Under the pieces are notes generated by a model. The model saw nothing but the letters and a program-made list of their open reading frames with translations, was not told the DNA's origin and searched no databases. From positions 51,767 through 115,766 of the forward strand of contig JAEDDH010000010.1 of assembly GCA_016293845.1 (NCBI GenBank): DNA of 64,000 nucleotides. Direction: 5' to 3'. Position 1 is the first letter of the stretch. Each line of letters begins with the position of its first letter. Below are positions 9,040 through 17,264 of the stretch, piece by piece. This DNA comes from Bacteroidales bacterium. GTDB lineage: Bacteria; Bacteroidota; Bacteroidia; Bacteroidales; UBA3824. The position numbers were made by a program, and so were the translations under genes.

Positions 9040-9218
9040 AATCGGATAACAGCGTTTGCGGAGTGTCATTGATACTCTTTCCACTAATCATTTGTTAATG
9101 CTCGCAACCATAACGGTGCGGGCTTACAAATTATCTATGATTAGTGGACGGAGTTCATCCTACGCTCTCCGTGAACGCGAGTAGATGAAATAAGGCCTGC
9201 GCCTTTTTCTTTTTTCTT
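9040..9218 (+). ncRNA. Structured element A: candidate ncRNA or attenuating leader
   Basis: Nested pairing is visible by eye. GCGTTTGCGGAG (9052-9063) pairs with CTCCGTGAACGC (9167-9178) with two G-U pairs. TCCACTAATCAT (9080-9091) pairs perfectly with ATGATTAGTGGA (9137-9148). The apical stem GCTCGCAACC/GGTGCGGGC (9100-9123) has a 5-nt loop. An alternative CGGAG/CTCCG hairpin (9149-9153 with 9167-9171) competes with the outer stem. The 3' end is AAGGC-ctgc-GCCTT plus a T/C-rich run (9192-9218), like a terminator. It lies 37 bp before a small HTH gene. Element B at 12803 shares its ends and apical hairpin. No known family could be assigned. Confidence 0.5.
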
Positions 9219-9255
9219 TCGCGGTATTAGTTCTTGCTCTTTAATACAGCGAATT

Positions 9256-9483
9256 ATGCACATAGGGCATATCATAGAACAGGAGCTTCAAAAACGCGGC
9301 TGCACAAAAACGTGGCTCGCCAAGCAACTCTATTGTCATCGTACAAATGTAGGAAACATTCTCAAACGTCAGAGCATCGACACCGAGCAACTATTGAAAA
9401 TATCTGAGATTCTTGGCGTGGATTTTTTCGTGTATTATGTAAATGAATATGAAGACCGTGAAAATAATTCTCGTTTGCGATAA
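9256..9483 (+). CDS. Small helix-turn-helix (Xre-like) protein
   Basis: This 75-residue protein is built around an HTH: TKTWLAKQLYCHRTNVGNIL (helices 2-3), then TEQLLKISEILGVDFF (helix 4-5 region). It is probably a cytoplasmic DNA-binding regulator. It is a divergent relative of the two longer-conserved HTH proteins at 29997-30230 and 32974-33213, sharing the H-x-G-x-x-I-x-Q-x-L start and the ISxxLxxxFF end. It lies directly downstream of structured element A, which may control it. No partner enzyme or nearby operator was identified. Confidence 0.75.
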   Translation: MHIGHIIEQELQKRGCTKTWLAKQLYCHRTNVGNILKRQSIDTEQLLKISEILGVDFFVYYVNEYEDRENNSRLR

Positions 9484-9562
9484 TTATTTGCTACAAAATC
9501 CGTAGGATGGGTATTGAATAATGCTGTTATTTTGCGGTATAAAAAATTAAACTCCAACTAAT

Positions 9563-10191
9563 ATGAAAAAGAAAATAATTTTATTGGCAGCCGCTATTGC
9601 AGGATTGACGAGTATTGCATCGGCGCAAAAGACCACCACTGTTCTTGAAGTAAACGTTACTGAGGCAAGAACTACCGATGCTGTAACAAGAGTTCACGCA
9701 CGTCCCATAGTTTGTGACGTTAAAATGAAGACCTATCAACAAGGTGCCGATTGGTGCAGAGAAAGTGATTTTAATCTCATTGACAAATCAACCAACCGTT
9801 TTACAGATTTTTGGTTCTTGACAACAGAAGACCTCAACGCCTTTATAAGCAACGATGGTAGAACCACAATGGACGAATTAACCGTTCAATTAAGAAGTTA
9901 CGGAATGTTTCGTTCGCAGCAATACCACAAATGCGATGTTGTGATTGCCCCGATTTTAACTGGCGTTCTGCATCGAATGATGAAAAGCAGAAGCGTGGTG
10001 CCCACTATGTGGTAACAATCAGCGGATACGCAGCTGATTTTGTAAACTTCAAAAACGCATCCGACGAAGACCTCAACCTTATTATCAAAAACGACAACAT
10101 AGGTAGCCGTGGATATGGTAGCAACGGTCTGATTCCTATTATGTCTAATGCCAAGCCAACCGACTTTACCATTCACGGAACAACAGAATAA
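9563..10191 (+). pseudogene. Secreted hypothetical protein, frameshifted
   Basis: The first frame encodes a Sec signal peptide (MKKKIILLAAAIAGLTSIAS, then AQ) and about 130 residues. Past the C run at 9948-9951 it reads nonsense and stops at 10015. The second frame continues smoothly from the same point (APDFNWRSASNDEKQKRGAH, then YVVTISGYAADFVNF) to a stop at 10191. Restoring one base in the C run gives a single protein of about 209 residues. The next gene downstream is also interrupted, so this looks like a decaying pair, although a sequencing error cannot be excluded. The family is not recognised. The intact protein would be periplasmic or outer-membrane associated. Confidence 0.65.
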
Positions 10192-10221
10192 ATTATATAA
10201 CCCAATAACAATAGAAAAAAG

Positions 10222-11340
10222 ATGAAAAAGATATTTTTATTACTGACGGCACTTGTTTCGTTCGCCACAGTGTCAAATGCGCAGATTGTACGTTCAAAAA
10301 GCAGCAAAACCGTTACCACAACAGTTGAAAAAGAACCAACTGAAACTATAAAGTATATGAGGCTCGGACTTAACTTGATGAAAATCGGCGGCGATGGCGT
10401 TTCTGATGCGACAAAAAACTATATGAAATCAAACCTTGGTTACCAAATAATCTGGGGTTTTGAAAAACCTCTCGGTCCACTTTTCTGGGGAATGGAATAT
10501 GGTCTCAGTTCGCGTGGCTACAAATTAGAATTTGGCAATGAGGATGAAAAACTGTTTGTCCACAGTGGTATTTTTTCTCCTTTTAATCTTGGCTACAAAT
10601 ATGGAATAACCGACGAATTGGCAGTTGAAGGGCACGTAGGCGCATACATAAGCGGTGACTATTTTGGTAAATACAAAGAAACTGATGAAGATGGAGAATC
10701 CTATGAAGCATCAATTTATGACTTTGATGATTGGTAGTATCTTGATGCAGGTATGCAGTTCGGTTTTGGTTTGTGGTATAACCAAATTGGCATTGACTTT
10801 CTCATCCAAAAAGGATTTATAAATATGTTTGAAGATGTTAAATTTCACACCTCCAATTTTATGATTCGTTTTGGAGTTGCATTCTTCTTTTCTACTGCAT
10901 TTCGTGTAGCCGACAAACACGTGTATGTAAACCAAACAGATTTGAAAGCAATTCCGCAGATTTCCATTACTAAGAAAGAGATTGGAATGGAAAAATATGC
11001 TGAATTAAAAAAAACTTCCGACAAGGCAATAGTTGACGAGTTTAACGTTTTGAATAACGATTTGATGCAAGAAATATGCGACTTTATCGGTTCCAACACT
11101 CCTGAGTCAATGATAACAAATTGGGATAATATTGTATCAAAACGTGTTACTGAGGGTATGACTATGACCGAGACCAAACTTGCTTTGGGACCTCCTCAAT
11201 CTGAAGTGGAAGGTAACACAGAAACACAATGGATATACGGTTTATCGCTGATTGTTTATTTTGATGACGGTAAAGATTATAATCAAGCAACCAAAACTTT
11301 TGTAAAGAGAGATAAAAAAGTTACAAGAATTTTGAGATAG
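10222..11340 (+). pseudogene. Outer-membrane beta-barrel protein with in-frame TAG
   Basis: One frame runs from ATG 10222 to 11340 with a single TAG at 10735-10737. Before it are a signal peptide (ending NAQ) and aromatic-alternating beta-strands such as LFWGMEYGLSSRGYKLEFG. Directly after it, in the same frame, come more strands (YLDAGMQFGFGLWYNQIGID), and then a soluble C-terminal domain whose GMTMTETKLALGPPQ stretch and following strands resemble the BamE/SmpA fold. The interrupted residue sits between DFDDW and YLDAG. The whole product would be 372 residues. A nonsense mutation is the simplest reading. The second half could be translated alone from ATG 10753 but would lack a signal peptide. 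Confidence 0.65.
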
Positions 11341-11426
11341 TTTTCAGCACAATATTAATGAGCACTTTTTTCACGTAATTTTGGGGACGGATTATTTATT
11401 AATTCGCTCGTTTTTTTATAATTCTG

Positions 11427-12581
11427 TTATTTTTTCACAATCTCATACCTTTTGTGAAAATACATAAACAGCAAGCACCCCGTTATTTCAAAAGGAATAC
11501 CCCACGCGGCAGAGACGTTTTCGGCGCAGCCTGCAAGTATAGGCAGTCCGCCCAAGAACGCTCCTGCCGCGTTTCCTACATTAAATGCCACCTGCACAAG
11601 CGCACCGCCGAGTTTTTCACCGCCCTTGCCGTGCTTGATGATGAGAAATTGCTGCGGCGACGATAGCGCAAACAAACAGAATGTGCTCATAAACATCATC
11701 GCCACCATTATCCACGGATTGGCTCCAAATATCAGTATCACAGTGAGAATCACAGCCGTAGAGCCTTGAATAATACCAGCCACAAGTCCCATAGGATAAT
11801 GGTCGCAAATCTTGCCCGAAATCAAGTTGCCCGCCACCATACCTGCACCTGCCGTTACCATAAGTATGGGCAAGGTGTTTTCTGAAAAACCTGCCACATT
11901 GGTGAGTATCGGGTTGATATACGAATACATACAGAATATTCCGCAATTGCCTGTAAACGTGGCGAATATCACAAGCCACGGCGCAAGGTGTTTTAAGAAT
12001 TTAAAACGGTCGCGCACACGCTGTGTAATCTCGTTTTCTACATCGGGAACAAACATCTTGATGCCGATACCCGTTACGAGAGCCGCCGCAGCCACCAACA
12101 TAAATATAGTGCGCCACGAAAAATTGTTGCTCAAAAACGTTCCCACAGGCACTCCCAGCAGGTTTGCTACCGTCATACCCGACACCATAATGGCAATAGC
12201 GGTAGATTCTTTGCCCTTTCCTCCAAGTTTAGAGGCAATGATGGTTCCTATTCCGAAATACGCCCCGTGAGGCAGTCCCGAAATAAAACGACAAGCCATA
12301 AGTGCGTAATAGTTAGGAGCAAACGCTGCCAAAATGTTTCCTGTAAGCATCAGAACCGCCAAAAAAATCAGCACGCTTTTTAGCCTGTATTTTTCTACCG
12401 ACAACAGAATCACAGGAGCACCGAAACTTACGCCAAGGGCATACGCCGAAATAAGGTGTGCCGCCTCGGGAATAGAGATGTTCAAATCATTAGCCACAAA
12501 CGACAATATTCCCGGCATCACAAACTCAGCCATTCCAAGAACAAACGTACCAAGGGATAAGGCAATAAGAGAGGTTTTCAT
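11427..12581 (-). CDS. MFS transporter, AraJ/sugar-efflux type
   Basis: A 384-residue inner-membrane protein with about twelve predicted transmembrane helices. The N-terminus (GTFVLGMAEFVMPGILSFVA) and the helix 4-5 motifs (RFISGLPHGAYFGIG; SGMTVANLLGVPVGT) match the DHA1 efflux branch that includes AraJ and YdhP. These export sugars or drugs by proton antiport; the substrate here is unknown. It is transcribed alone, away from element B. A −7-like TACTTTTG on the minus strand (12630-12637) lies about 50 bp upstream of the start. Confidence 0.88.
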   Translation of the reverse strand: MKTSLIALSLGTFVLGMAEFVMPGILSFVANDLNISIPEAAHLISAYALGVSFGAPVILLSVEKYRLKSVLIFLAVLMLTGNILAAFAPNYYALMACRFISGLPHGAYFGIGTIIASKLGGKGKESTAIAIMVSGMTVANLLGVPVGTFLSNNFSWRTIFMLVAAAALVTGIGIKMFVPDVENEITQRVRDRFKFLKHLAPWLVIFATFTGNCGIFCMYSYINPILTNVAGFSENTLPILMVTAGAGMVAGNLISGKICDHYPMGLVAGIIQGSTAVILTVILIFGANPWIMVAMMFMSTFCLFALSSPQQFLIIKHGKGGEKLGGALVQVAFNVGNAAGAFLGGLPILAGCAENVSAAWGIPFEITGCLLFMYFHKRYEIVKK

Positions 12582-12802
12582 TGTTAAATCTACTAATTAA
12601 AAGCCTGATAGCATCTTTAATTTTGACGGCAAAAGTAGTTATTTTTTGCTTGATAACGAACGATTGCTAATTTATCTCTTTATTAAGATATATTATATTA
12701 AAAATCAATGCTATAATTAAATTTTGAAAAAAAATATCAATAAAATAACAAAAAACTTGACTGTGAATCATTATTATCCGTATATTGCAACAATTCAGAA
12801 AT

Positions 12803-12987
12803 TGAAATCGAAAGAGCGTTTGCTTGGGCTGACTTCCTGAAATACGACCAAAATTTATCAGTTTAATTGTCAGCACTTGCGAATGCTCGCATCCCTATAA
12901 AGGGTGTGGGCTTACTTTGTAGTAATTATTGGGCTTTGGTCGGCCTTTCAGGAAACTATAAAGATGCACGCATCCTTTCTTTTTTAG
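12803..12987 (+). ncRNA. Structured element B: second copy of the candidate ncRNA or leader
   Basis: It shares with element A the 5' block (TTGAAA..TCG then AGCGTTTGC at 12815-12823) and the apical hairpin GCTCGCATCCC/GGGTGTGGGC (12885-12911) followed by TTAC. It also shares a T/C-rich 3' end (CTTTCTTTTTT) after a short GATG-cacg-CATC hairpin (12963-12974). Its lower stems differ in sequence from A but pair perfectly: TTCCTGAAA/TTTCAGGAA (12834-12842, 12946-12954) and CGACCAAA/TTTGGTCG (12845-12852, 12935-12942). This pattern of changed sequence with kept pairing argues for an RNA structure. It ends about 40 bp before the next gene (13028). Confidence 0.5.
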
Positions 12988-13027
12988 TTTCTATTTAAAA
13001 TTATTGTTTAACTAAAAAAGAGAAACT

Positions 13028-13447
13028 ATGGCAAACAATGACGATTTTTCCAGTGATTTGTGGAACTTAACTGCCGCTGCTGCGACTCTTGTTCATCCTG
13101 TTGCAGGTGTGGCTGTGAAAGGAATCCAATTTATGTATAAGCATTTTTCCAGTAGCGACTTTGATGGGAACATTCCAAAAGACCGTATCAGAAACTACCA
13201 AGAGCCTGTTCTATCGAAACGAAGACTCGCGGAGATATCGAAAGCAAACAAAGTACCCTCTGCAACAGAAGTGTACGCTCGAAAAGAAATGTTACTAGAC
13301 TCTTACAGCATTACACTCACCTATGGAATTAACGGAGAACCATTTCCGCCTATGCGGAATAATTTTGTTGTTATTATATCAAAAGAATTAAATAGCGACA
13401 TTGACTCACTGTTTGGTAATGACGAACTGATAATCATAAAAAAATAA
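13028..13447 (+). CDS. Hypothetical protein next to an ACP-like gene
   Basis: A 139-residue protein of unknown function. Residues 12-40 are Ala/Val-rich and mildly hydrophobic (AAAATLVHPVAGVAVKGIQF) and could be a membrane-associating helix. The rest is mixed charged sequence ending in a possible small alpha/beta segment. The ACP-like gene starts 28 bp downstream on the same strand, so the two are likely co-transcribed from beyond element B. No homologous family was recognised. Confidence 0.6.
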   Translation: MANNDDFSSDLWNLTAAAATLVHPVAGVAVKGIQFMYKHFSSSDFDGNIPKDRIRNYQEPVLSKRRLAEISKANKVPSATEVYARKEMLLDSYSITLTYGINGEPFPPMRNNFVVIISKELNSDIDSLFGNDELIIIKK

Positions 13448-13475
13448 TAGTTAAATATACTAAAACGTAGAAATT

Positions 13476-13739
13476 ATGTCAGATATTAAGAACAAAGTAA
13501 AAGAGATTGTTGTCAATCAATTAGGAGTTGACGAGGCAGAAGTAACAGACGCAGCAAGTTTTACAAATGACTTGGGTGCTGACTGTTTAGATACTGTCGA
13601 GTTAGTGATGCAATTCGAAAAGGAGTTTAATATATATGCTCCTGATACTGTATGGGAAAGACTCGCCACTGTCGGAGAAGTGGTGGATTATATCGAACGG
13701 CAACTGGCACCTGAGGTTAGAGATGAAGGATTTTTGTAG
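13476..13739 (+). CDS. Acyl-carrier-like protein with Cys in place of the phosphopantetheine Ser
   Basis: An 87-residue four-helix carrier-protein fold with a clear ACP pattern: VNQLGVDEAEVTDAASFTND, LGAD-x-LDTVELVMQFEKEF and VGEVVDYIERQL. At the prosthetic-group position (residue 37) the codon is TGT, giving D-C-L instead of the obligatory D-S-L. Standard phosphopantetheinyl transferases need Ser, so this protein probably cannot be converted to the usual holo form. It may have a structural or regulatory role, or use its Cys directly. It is small and acidic, as ACPs are. It is not the housekeeping AcpP, whose gene normally sits beside fabF. A second ACP-like domain with Asp at the same position occurs at 31403-32893. 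Confidence 0.8.
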   Translation: MSDIKNKVKEIVVNQLGVDEAEVTDAASFTNDLGADCLDTVELVMQFEKEFNIYAPDTVWERLATVGEVVDYIERQLAPEVRDEGFL

Positions 13740-13761
13740 TCAACCTTAGTATCAATATCCA

Positions 13762-13975
13762 TTTTTATTGTCCATAAACAATAAAATTAAAAATTTTGCA
13801 GATTTGTTATCTATGGACAATAAAAATTGTTTACCAAATCTGCAATAAAATCACCACATTTGGTAAACAATTTTTTGTAAAATATTTGTATTTTGTAGAT
13901 ATTCAGTGAGTTGTAGTGTATAAAAATTATTTACCAAATCTGTAATAAAATTACCACATTTGGTAAACAATTTTT
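13762..13975. repeat. Nested perfect palindromes with a 100-bp duplicated hairpin
   Basis: TTTTTATTGTCCATA (13762-13776) is the exact inverse of 13812-13826. AAAAATTGTTTACCAAAT (13822-13839) is the exact inverse of 13858-13875. The second hairpin recurs exactly 100 bp later (13922-13939 with 13958-13975) with one mismatch. The block sits between the convergent ACP-like gene and ilvD, so bidirectional termination is possible, but the duplication and 15-18-bp perfect arms are more than a terminator needs. Confidence 0.8.
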
Positions 13976-13986
13976 ATGGCTCTATA

Positions 13987-15807
13987 TTACAACTCCCTTA
14001 CAGCACCTTTATCTGCGCTGGAAGCGTGTGCGGCGTAGAATTGAAGGGCGCGGGATACTTTGCGGTTGCGCTTGGGACGGTAGCCGTTGGGGTCGGAATC
14101 CATTTTTTGACGGCGAGATTCTAACTCTTGGTCGGAGATTTTGAGGTTGACACTGCGGTTGAGAATGTCAAACTCTATGATATCACCGTCTTCAATGAGT
14201 GCAAACTCACCGTGCGATGCCGCCTCGGGACTAACGTGTCCAACCGAAAGTCCTGATGTGCCGCCCGAGAAACGTCCGTCGGTTATCAAAGCACATTTAT
14301 CGCCTAAGTGTTTAGATTTGAGGTACGAAGTGGGGTAGAGCATCTCCTGCATACCCGGTCCGCCTTTCGGACCTTCGTATTTGATTACCACCACGTCGCC
14401 AGCCTTCACTTTGCCGCCGAGAATTGCCTCAACAGCCTGTTCTTGTGAGTCGTAAACCTTGGCTGTGCCTGAAAATTTGAATATTTTTTCGCTAACGCCT
14501 GCGGTTTTTACCACGCATCCGTCTTTGGCAATATTGCCGAAAAGCACTGCAATGCCGCCGTCTTTGGTGTAGGCGTGGGCAATGTCGCGGATACAGCCGT
14601 TGGTGCGGTCGGTGTCGAGGGTTTCCCAACGGGCATCTTGCATACCCACTTTCAAAAGTCCTATTGCACCGCTTGCTGCCGAAGTGTATATATTTTTAAC
14701 ATCTTCGGGAGTGTTATTTGAGAGAATAGAATATTTTTTTACAGCATCACCGAGGGTGAGACCGTCAACACGTTTGCAATCAAGGTCAAGAAGATTACCC
14801 TTAGCAAGTTCGCCCATTATGCCGAGAATGCCTCCAGCGCGGTTTACCTCCTCTACGTGATAATCGTGAGTGTTGGGCGCAACCTTGCAGATACACGGCA
14901 CACGGCGCGAAAGTTCGTCTATATCCTTCATCTTAAAGTCAACGCCAGCCTCGCGAGCCACAGCCAAAAGGTGCAGAACAGTATTTGTAGAGCCTCCCAT
15001 AGCGATGTCCAAAGCCATTGCGTTGATAAATGCCGGTTTGGTGGCTATGCTGAGCGGAAGCATTGAGGTGTCGTTGTCGCGGTAATATTTGTAGGCGAGT
15101 TCCACAATGCGGCGTCCGCCTTGTTTGAATAGTTCTACACGGTTTCGGTGAGTAGCCACGATAGTGCCGTTGCCGGGGAGCGAAAAGCCGAGAGCCTCGG
15201 TAAGGCAGTTCATAGAATTGGCTGTAAACATACCCGAGCAACATCCGCAAGTTGGGCAAGCAATCTTTTCTACCTTAGCGAGTTCCTCCTCCGAAACGGA
15301 ATCATCACCGCCCATAATCATAGCGTCGATGAGGTCGATTTTGCCATCCTTGTAACGTCCGGCTTCCATTGGTCCGCCCGAAACAAACACTGTGGGGATA
15401 TTCAGGCGCATAGCCCCCATAAGCATACCGGGAGTAATTTTGTCGCAGTTTGATATGCACACCAAAGCGTCGGCCTTGTGAGCCACGCACATATATTCCA
15501 CGCTGTCGGCAATGATTTCGCGCGAAGGTAGCGAGTAGAGCATACCGTCGTGACCCATTGCTATGCCGTCGTCGATGGCTATGGTGTTAAACTCGGCGGC
15601 AAAACATCCGAGGTCTTCAACTGTTTGTTTCACTATTTTGGCGCACTCGTCGAGATGTACGTGACCGGGTACAAACTGTGTAAACGAGTTGGCTATTGCT
15701 ATAATCGGTTTCCCGAAATGTTCTTTTCTCATACCGTTGGCACGCCACAATCCACGGGCGGCAGCCATCAAACGGCCGGTAGTGTTAACTTTGCTTTTTA
15801 AATCCAT
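13987..15807 (-). CDS. ilvD: Dihydroxy-acid dehydratase
   Basis: A 606-residue iron-sulfur dehydratase that converts 2,3-dihydroxy-isovalerate and -methylvalerate to the keto acids of valine and isoleucine synthesis (cytosol). Cluster ligands are visible in ISNCDKITPG and CPTCGCCSGMF. The C-terminal GRFSGGTSGLSVGHVSPEAA block is typical. Length is near the family norm. It stands alone here; the other ilv genes are not in the window. The minus-strand upstream region carries TATCTTCG, one mismatch from the −7 element. Confidence 0.97.
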   Translation of the reverse strand: MDLKSKVNTTGRLMAAARGLWRANGMRKEHFGKPIIAIANSFTQFVPGHVHLDECAKIVKQTVEDLGCFAAEFNTIAIDDGIAMGHDGMLYSLPSREIIADSVEYMCVAHKADALVCISNCDKITPGMLMGAMRLNIPTVFVSGGPMEAGRYKDGKIDLIDAMIMGGDDSVSEEELAKVEKIACPTCGCCSGMFTANSMNCLTEALGFSLPGNGTIVATHRNRVELFKQGGRRIVELAYKYYRDNDTSMLPLSIATKPAFINAMALDIAMGGSTNTVLHLLAVAREAGVDFKMKDIDELSRRVPCICKVAPNTHDYHVEEVNRAGGILGIMGELAKGNLLDLDCKRVDGLTLGDAVKKYSILSNNTPEDVKNIYTSAASGAIGLLKVGMQDARWETLDTDRTNGCIRDIAHAYTKDGGIAVLFGNIAKDGCVVKTAGVSEKIFKFSGTAKVYDSQEQAVEAILGGKVKAGDVVVIKYEGPKGGPGMQEMLYPTSYLKSKHLGDKCALITDGRFSGGTSGLSVGHVSPEAASHGEFALIEDGDIIEFDILNRSVNLKISDQELESRRQKMDSDPNGYRPKRNRKVSRALQFYAAHASSADKGAVREL

Positions 15808-15851
15808 GACTGAATGTTTGTATTTTTTTGTAGGGCGAAGATAATATAATT

Positions 15852-15883
15852 TTTGCTTTTCTGCTCGCTTTTTTGTAATTTTG
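15852..15883 (+). promoter_or_regulatory. Bacteroidota-type promoter
   Basis: TTTG (15852-15855), exactly 20 bp, TAATTTTG (15876-15883). Transcription would start near 15890, about 13 bp before the ATG at 15903. Confidence 0.8.
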
Positions 15884-15902
15884 CCGTCAAAATTCAGAAA
15901 AT

Positions 15903-17264
15903 ATGGAACTTTATACCCGGATTATTAAGTTTCTAGCCTTTGCCTGTTGTGCAGCGTTTGTTTTTTTGATACCATTTGGGTGGCAGAGCGCAAATTATAT
16001 TTTGGGTTCGTTTGCGCTGTTTGCGGTGATGAATCCCAAGTTGTATAGCAATTTTAAGAGCACAAGGCTATCATTTGCCGAAAAAGCGGTGCTTGCATTA
16101 ACTGCGACATATATCATTTGGGAATTTGTTACAATGCTTTGGACATTTAATACAGGGCGAGGAATGAAAGTAATAACCCGTCATTTGCCGCTGTTTGCTA
16201 TGCCGTGCCTAATGGTGGTTGCCAAGATAGGTAAAATAATCAAACGCCCCGGTGTTATATTGCAGATATTCTGCCTTGGTGTGTTAGTGTCGATGGTGTT
16301 GTGCTTGATATTGTCGTATCGCGATAGTTTGTACGTGGCATATGGAGAAACAATATTTGACCATAGGTTGCCAGATTATCGCGATAGAGATCATTTTACG
16401 GCGTTGAGTAGTGGATATAGTTATTTCTCGTATTCTCACTTGTCGCATTTTGCAAATCCTCACTATTTGGCTACATTTATAAATGTAGTAATGATGGTGT
16501 TGTATGTCAAATTTTATCAGTGCAGTTTTAAGGGATGGCGAGTGGTAGCATTATCAGTGCTTGTGGTTTTTTGCGTAGCATTTTTGTTTTTGCTTTGCAA
16601 CAGAGCTAATTATATAATTTTTGCTATAATGCTGTGTATGATAGTTGTTTATGAATTTTTTATAAAAAAACACCGCATTTGGGGACTCGGTATGTCGGTT
16701 GGTATTATAGCGATAGTGGCTATAATGTTTAGCACTGGACGTGGTTATGATATGCTGTTTAAAATGCAACGTGCAGTAGCCGAAAGAACTGATAATCAAT
16801 CATCAATAGCCGAAGAAGGACGTCTTGAACGTATTAACACTCGTATTATTATTTGGGCAAGTGCATCGCATTTGATTGCCAAGCATCCTATATTAGGTAG
16901 TGGGGTGGGAGATACGATGGAGGCTCTGATAGGACAGTACTATATAGATGGTTATCTTGAAACTGGTGACGCTTGCTTCAATAGCCACAATCAATATCTC
17001 GACACTTGGATTGGTTTAGGCTTGGTAGGCGTGCTGTTACTTTTGAGTTTAATTGCAGTACCTATAATTGCAGGTGTCAAATACAGCTATCTGCCTTTGA
17101 TTCTTTATGGAATGGCTCTGATTGTGGGGTTTGTAACCGAAGTAATGTTTACTCATTCAAATGGAGATGTTTCTATTACACTGATTATGATGTTGATGAT
17201 AATGAGTGCAATAGAAAAGGTTAACACAACAAAAAGTTTAAGCATTACGGTTGAACGTACTTGA
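15903..17264 (+). CDS. O-antigen ligase/polymerase-like membrane protein (Wzy_C)
   Basis: A 453-residue inner-membrane protein with roughly ten to twelve transmembrane helices and one large periplasmic loop. The loop region contains GSGVGDTMEALIGQYY and SHNQYLDTWIGLGLVG, the conserved Wzy_C pattern in which the His of SHNQYL is typical of ligases that join glycan to lipid A-core or polymerise O-units. It has its own promoter. It is not in an obvious glycan cluster, so the acceptor cannot be inferred. Its last 20 bases overlap the convergent lipoprotein gene. Confidence 0.85.
   Translation: MELYTRIIKFLAFACCAAFVFLIPFGWQSANYILGSFALFAVMNPKLYSNFKSTRLSFAEKAVLALTATYIIWEFVTMLWTFNTGRGMKVITRHLPLFAMPCLMVVAKIGKIIKRPGVILQIFCLGVLVSMVLCLILSYRDSLYVAYGETIFDHRLPDYRDRDHFTALSSGYSYFSYSHLSHFANPHYLATFINVVMMVLYVKFYQCSFKGWRVVALSVLVVFCVAFLFLLCNRANYIIFAIMLCMIVVYEFFIKKHRIWGLGMSVGIIAIVAIMFSTGRGYDMLFKMQRAVAERTDNQSSIAEEGRLERINTRIIIWASASHLIAKHPILGSGVGDTMEALIGQYYIDGYLETGDACFNSHNQYLDTWIGLGLVGVLLLLSLIAVPIIAGVKYSYLPLILYGMALIVGFVTEVMFTHSNGDVSITLIMMLMIMSAIEKVNTTKSLSITVERT

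Noticed and set aside
10735..10737. TAG as evidence for stop-codon reassignment
   Set aside because: Only one gene shows an in-frame TAG, and other genes in the window end normally with TAG (for example uxuB and the PIN-partner gene), so a nonsense mutation is simpler.
9040..12987. Elements A and B as integron attC sites
   Set aside because: attC sites have conserved ends and variable centres with RYYYAAC/GTTRRRY boxes; here the apex is conserved and no integrase is present.
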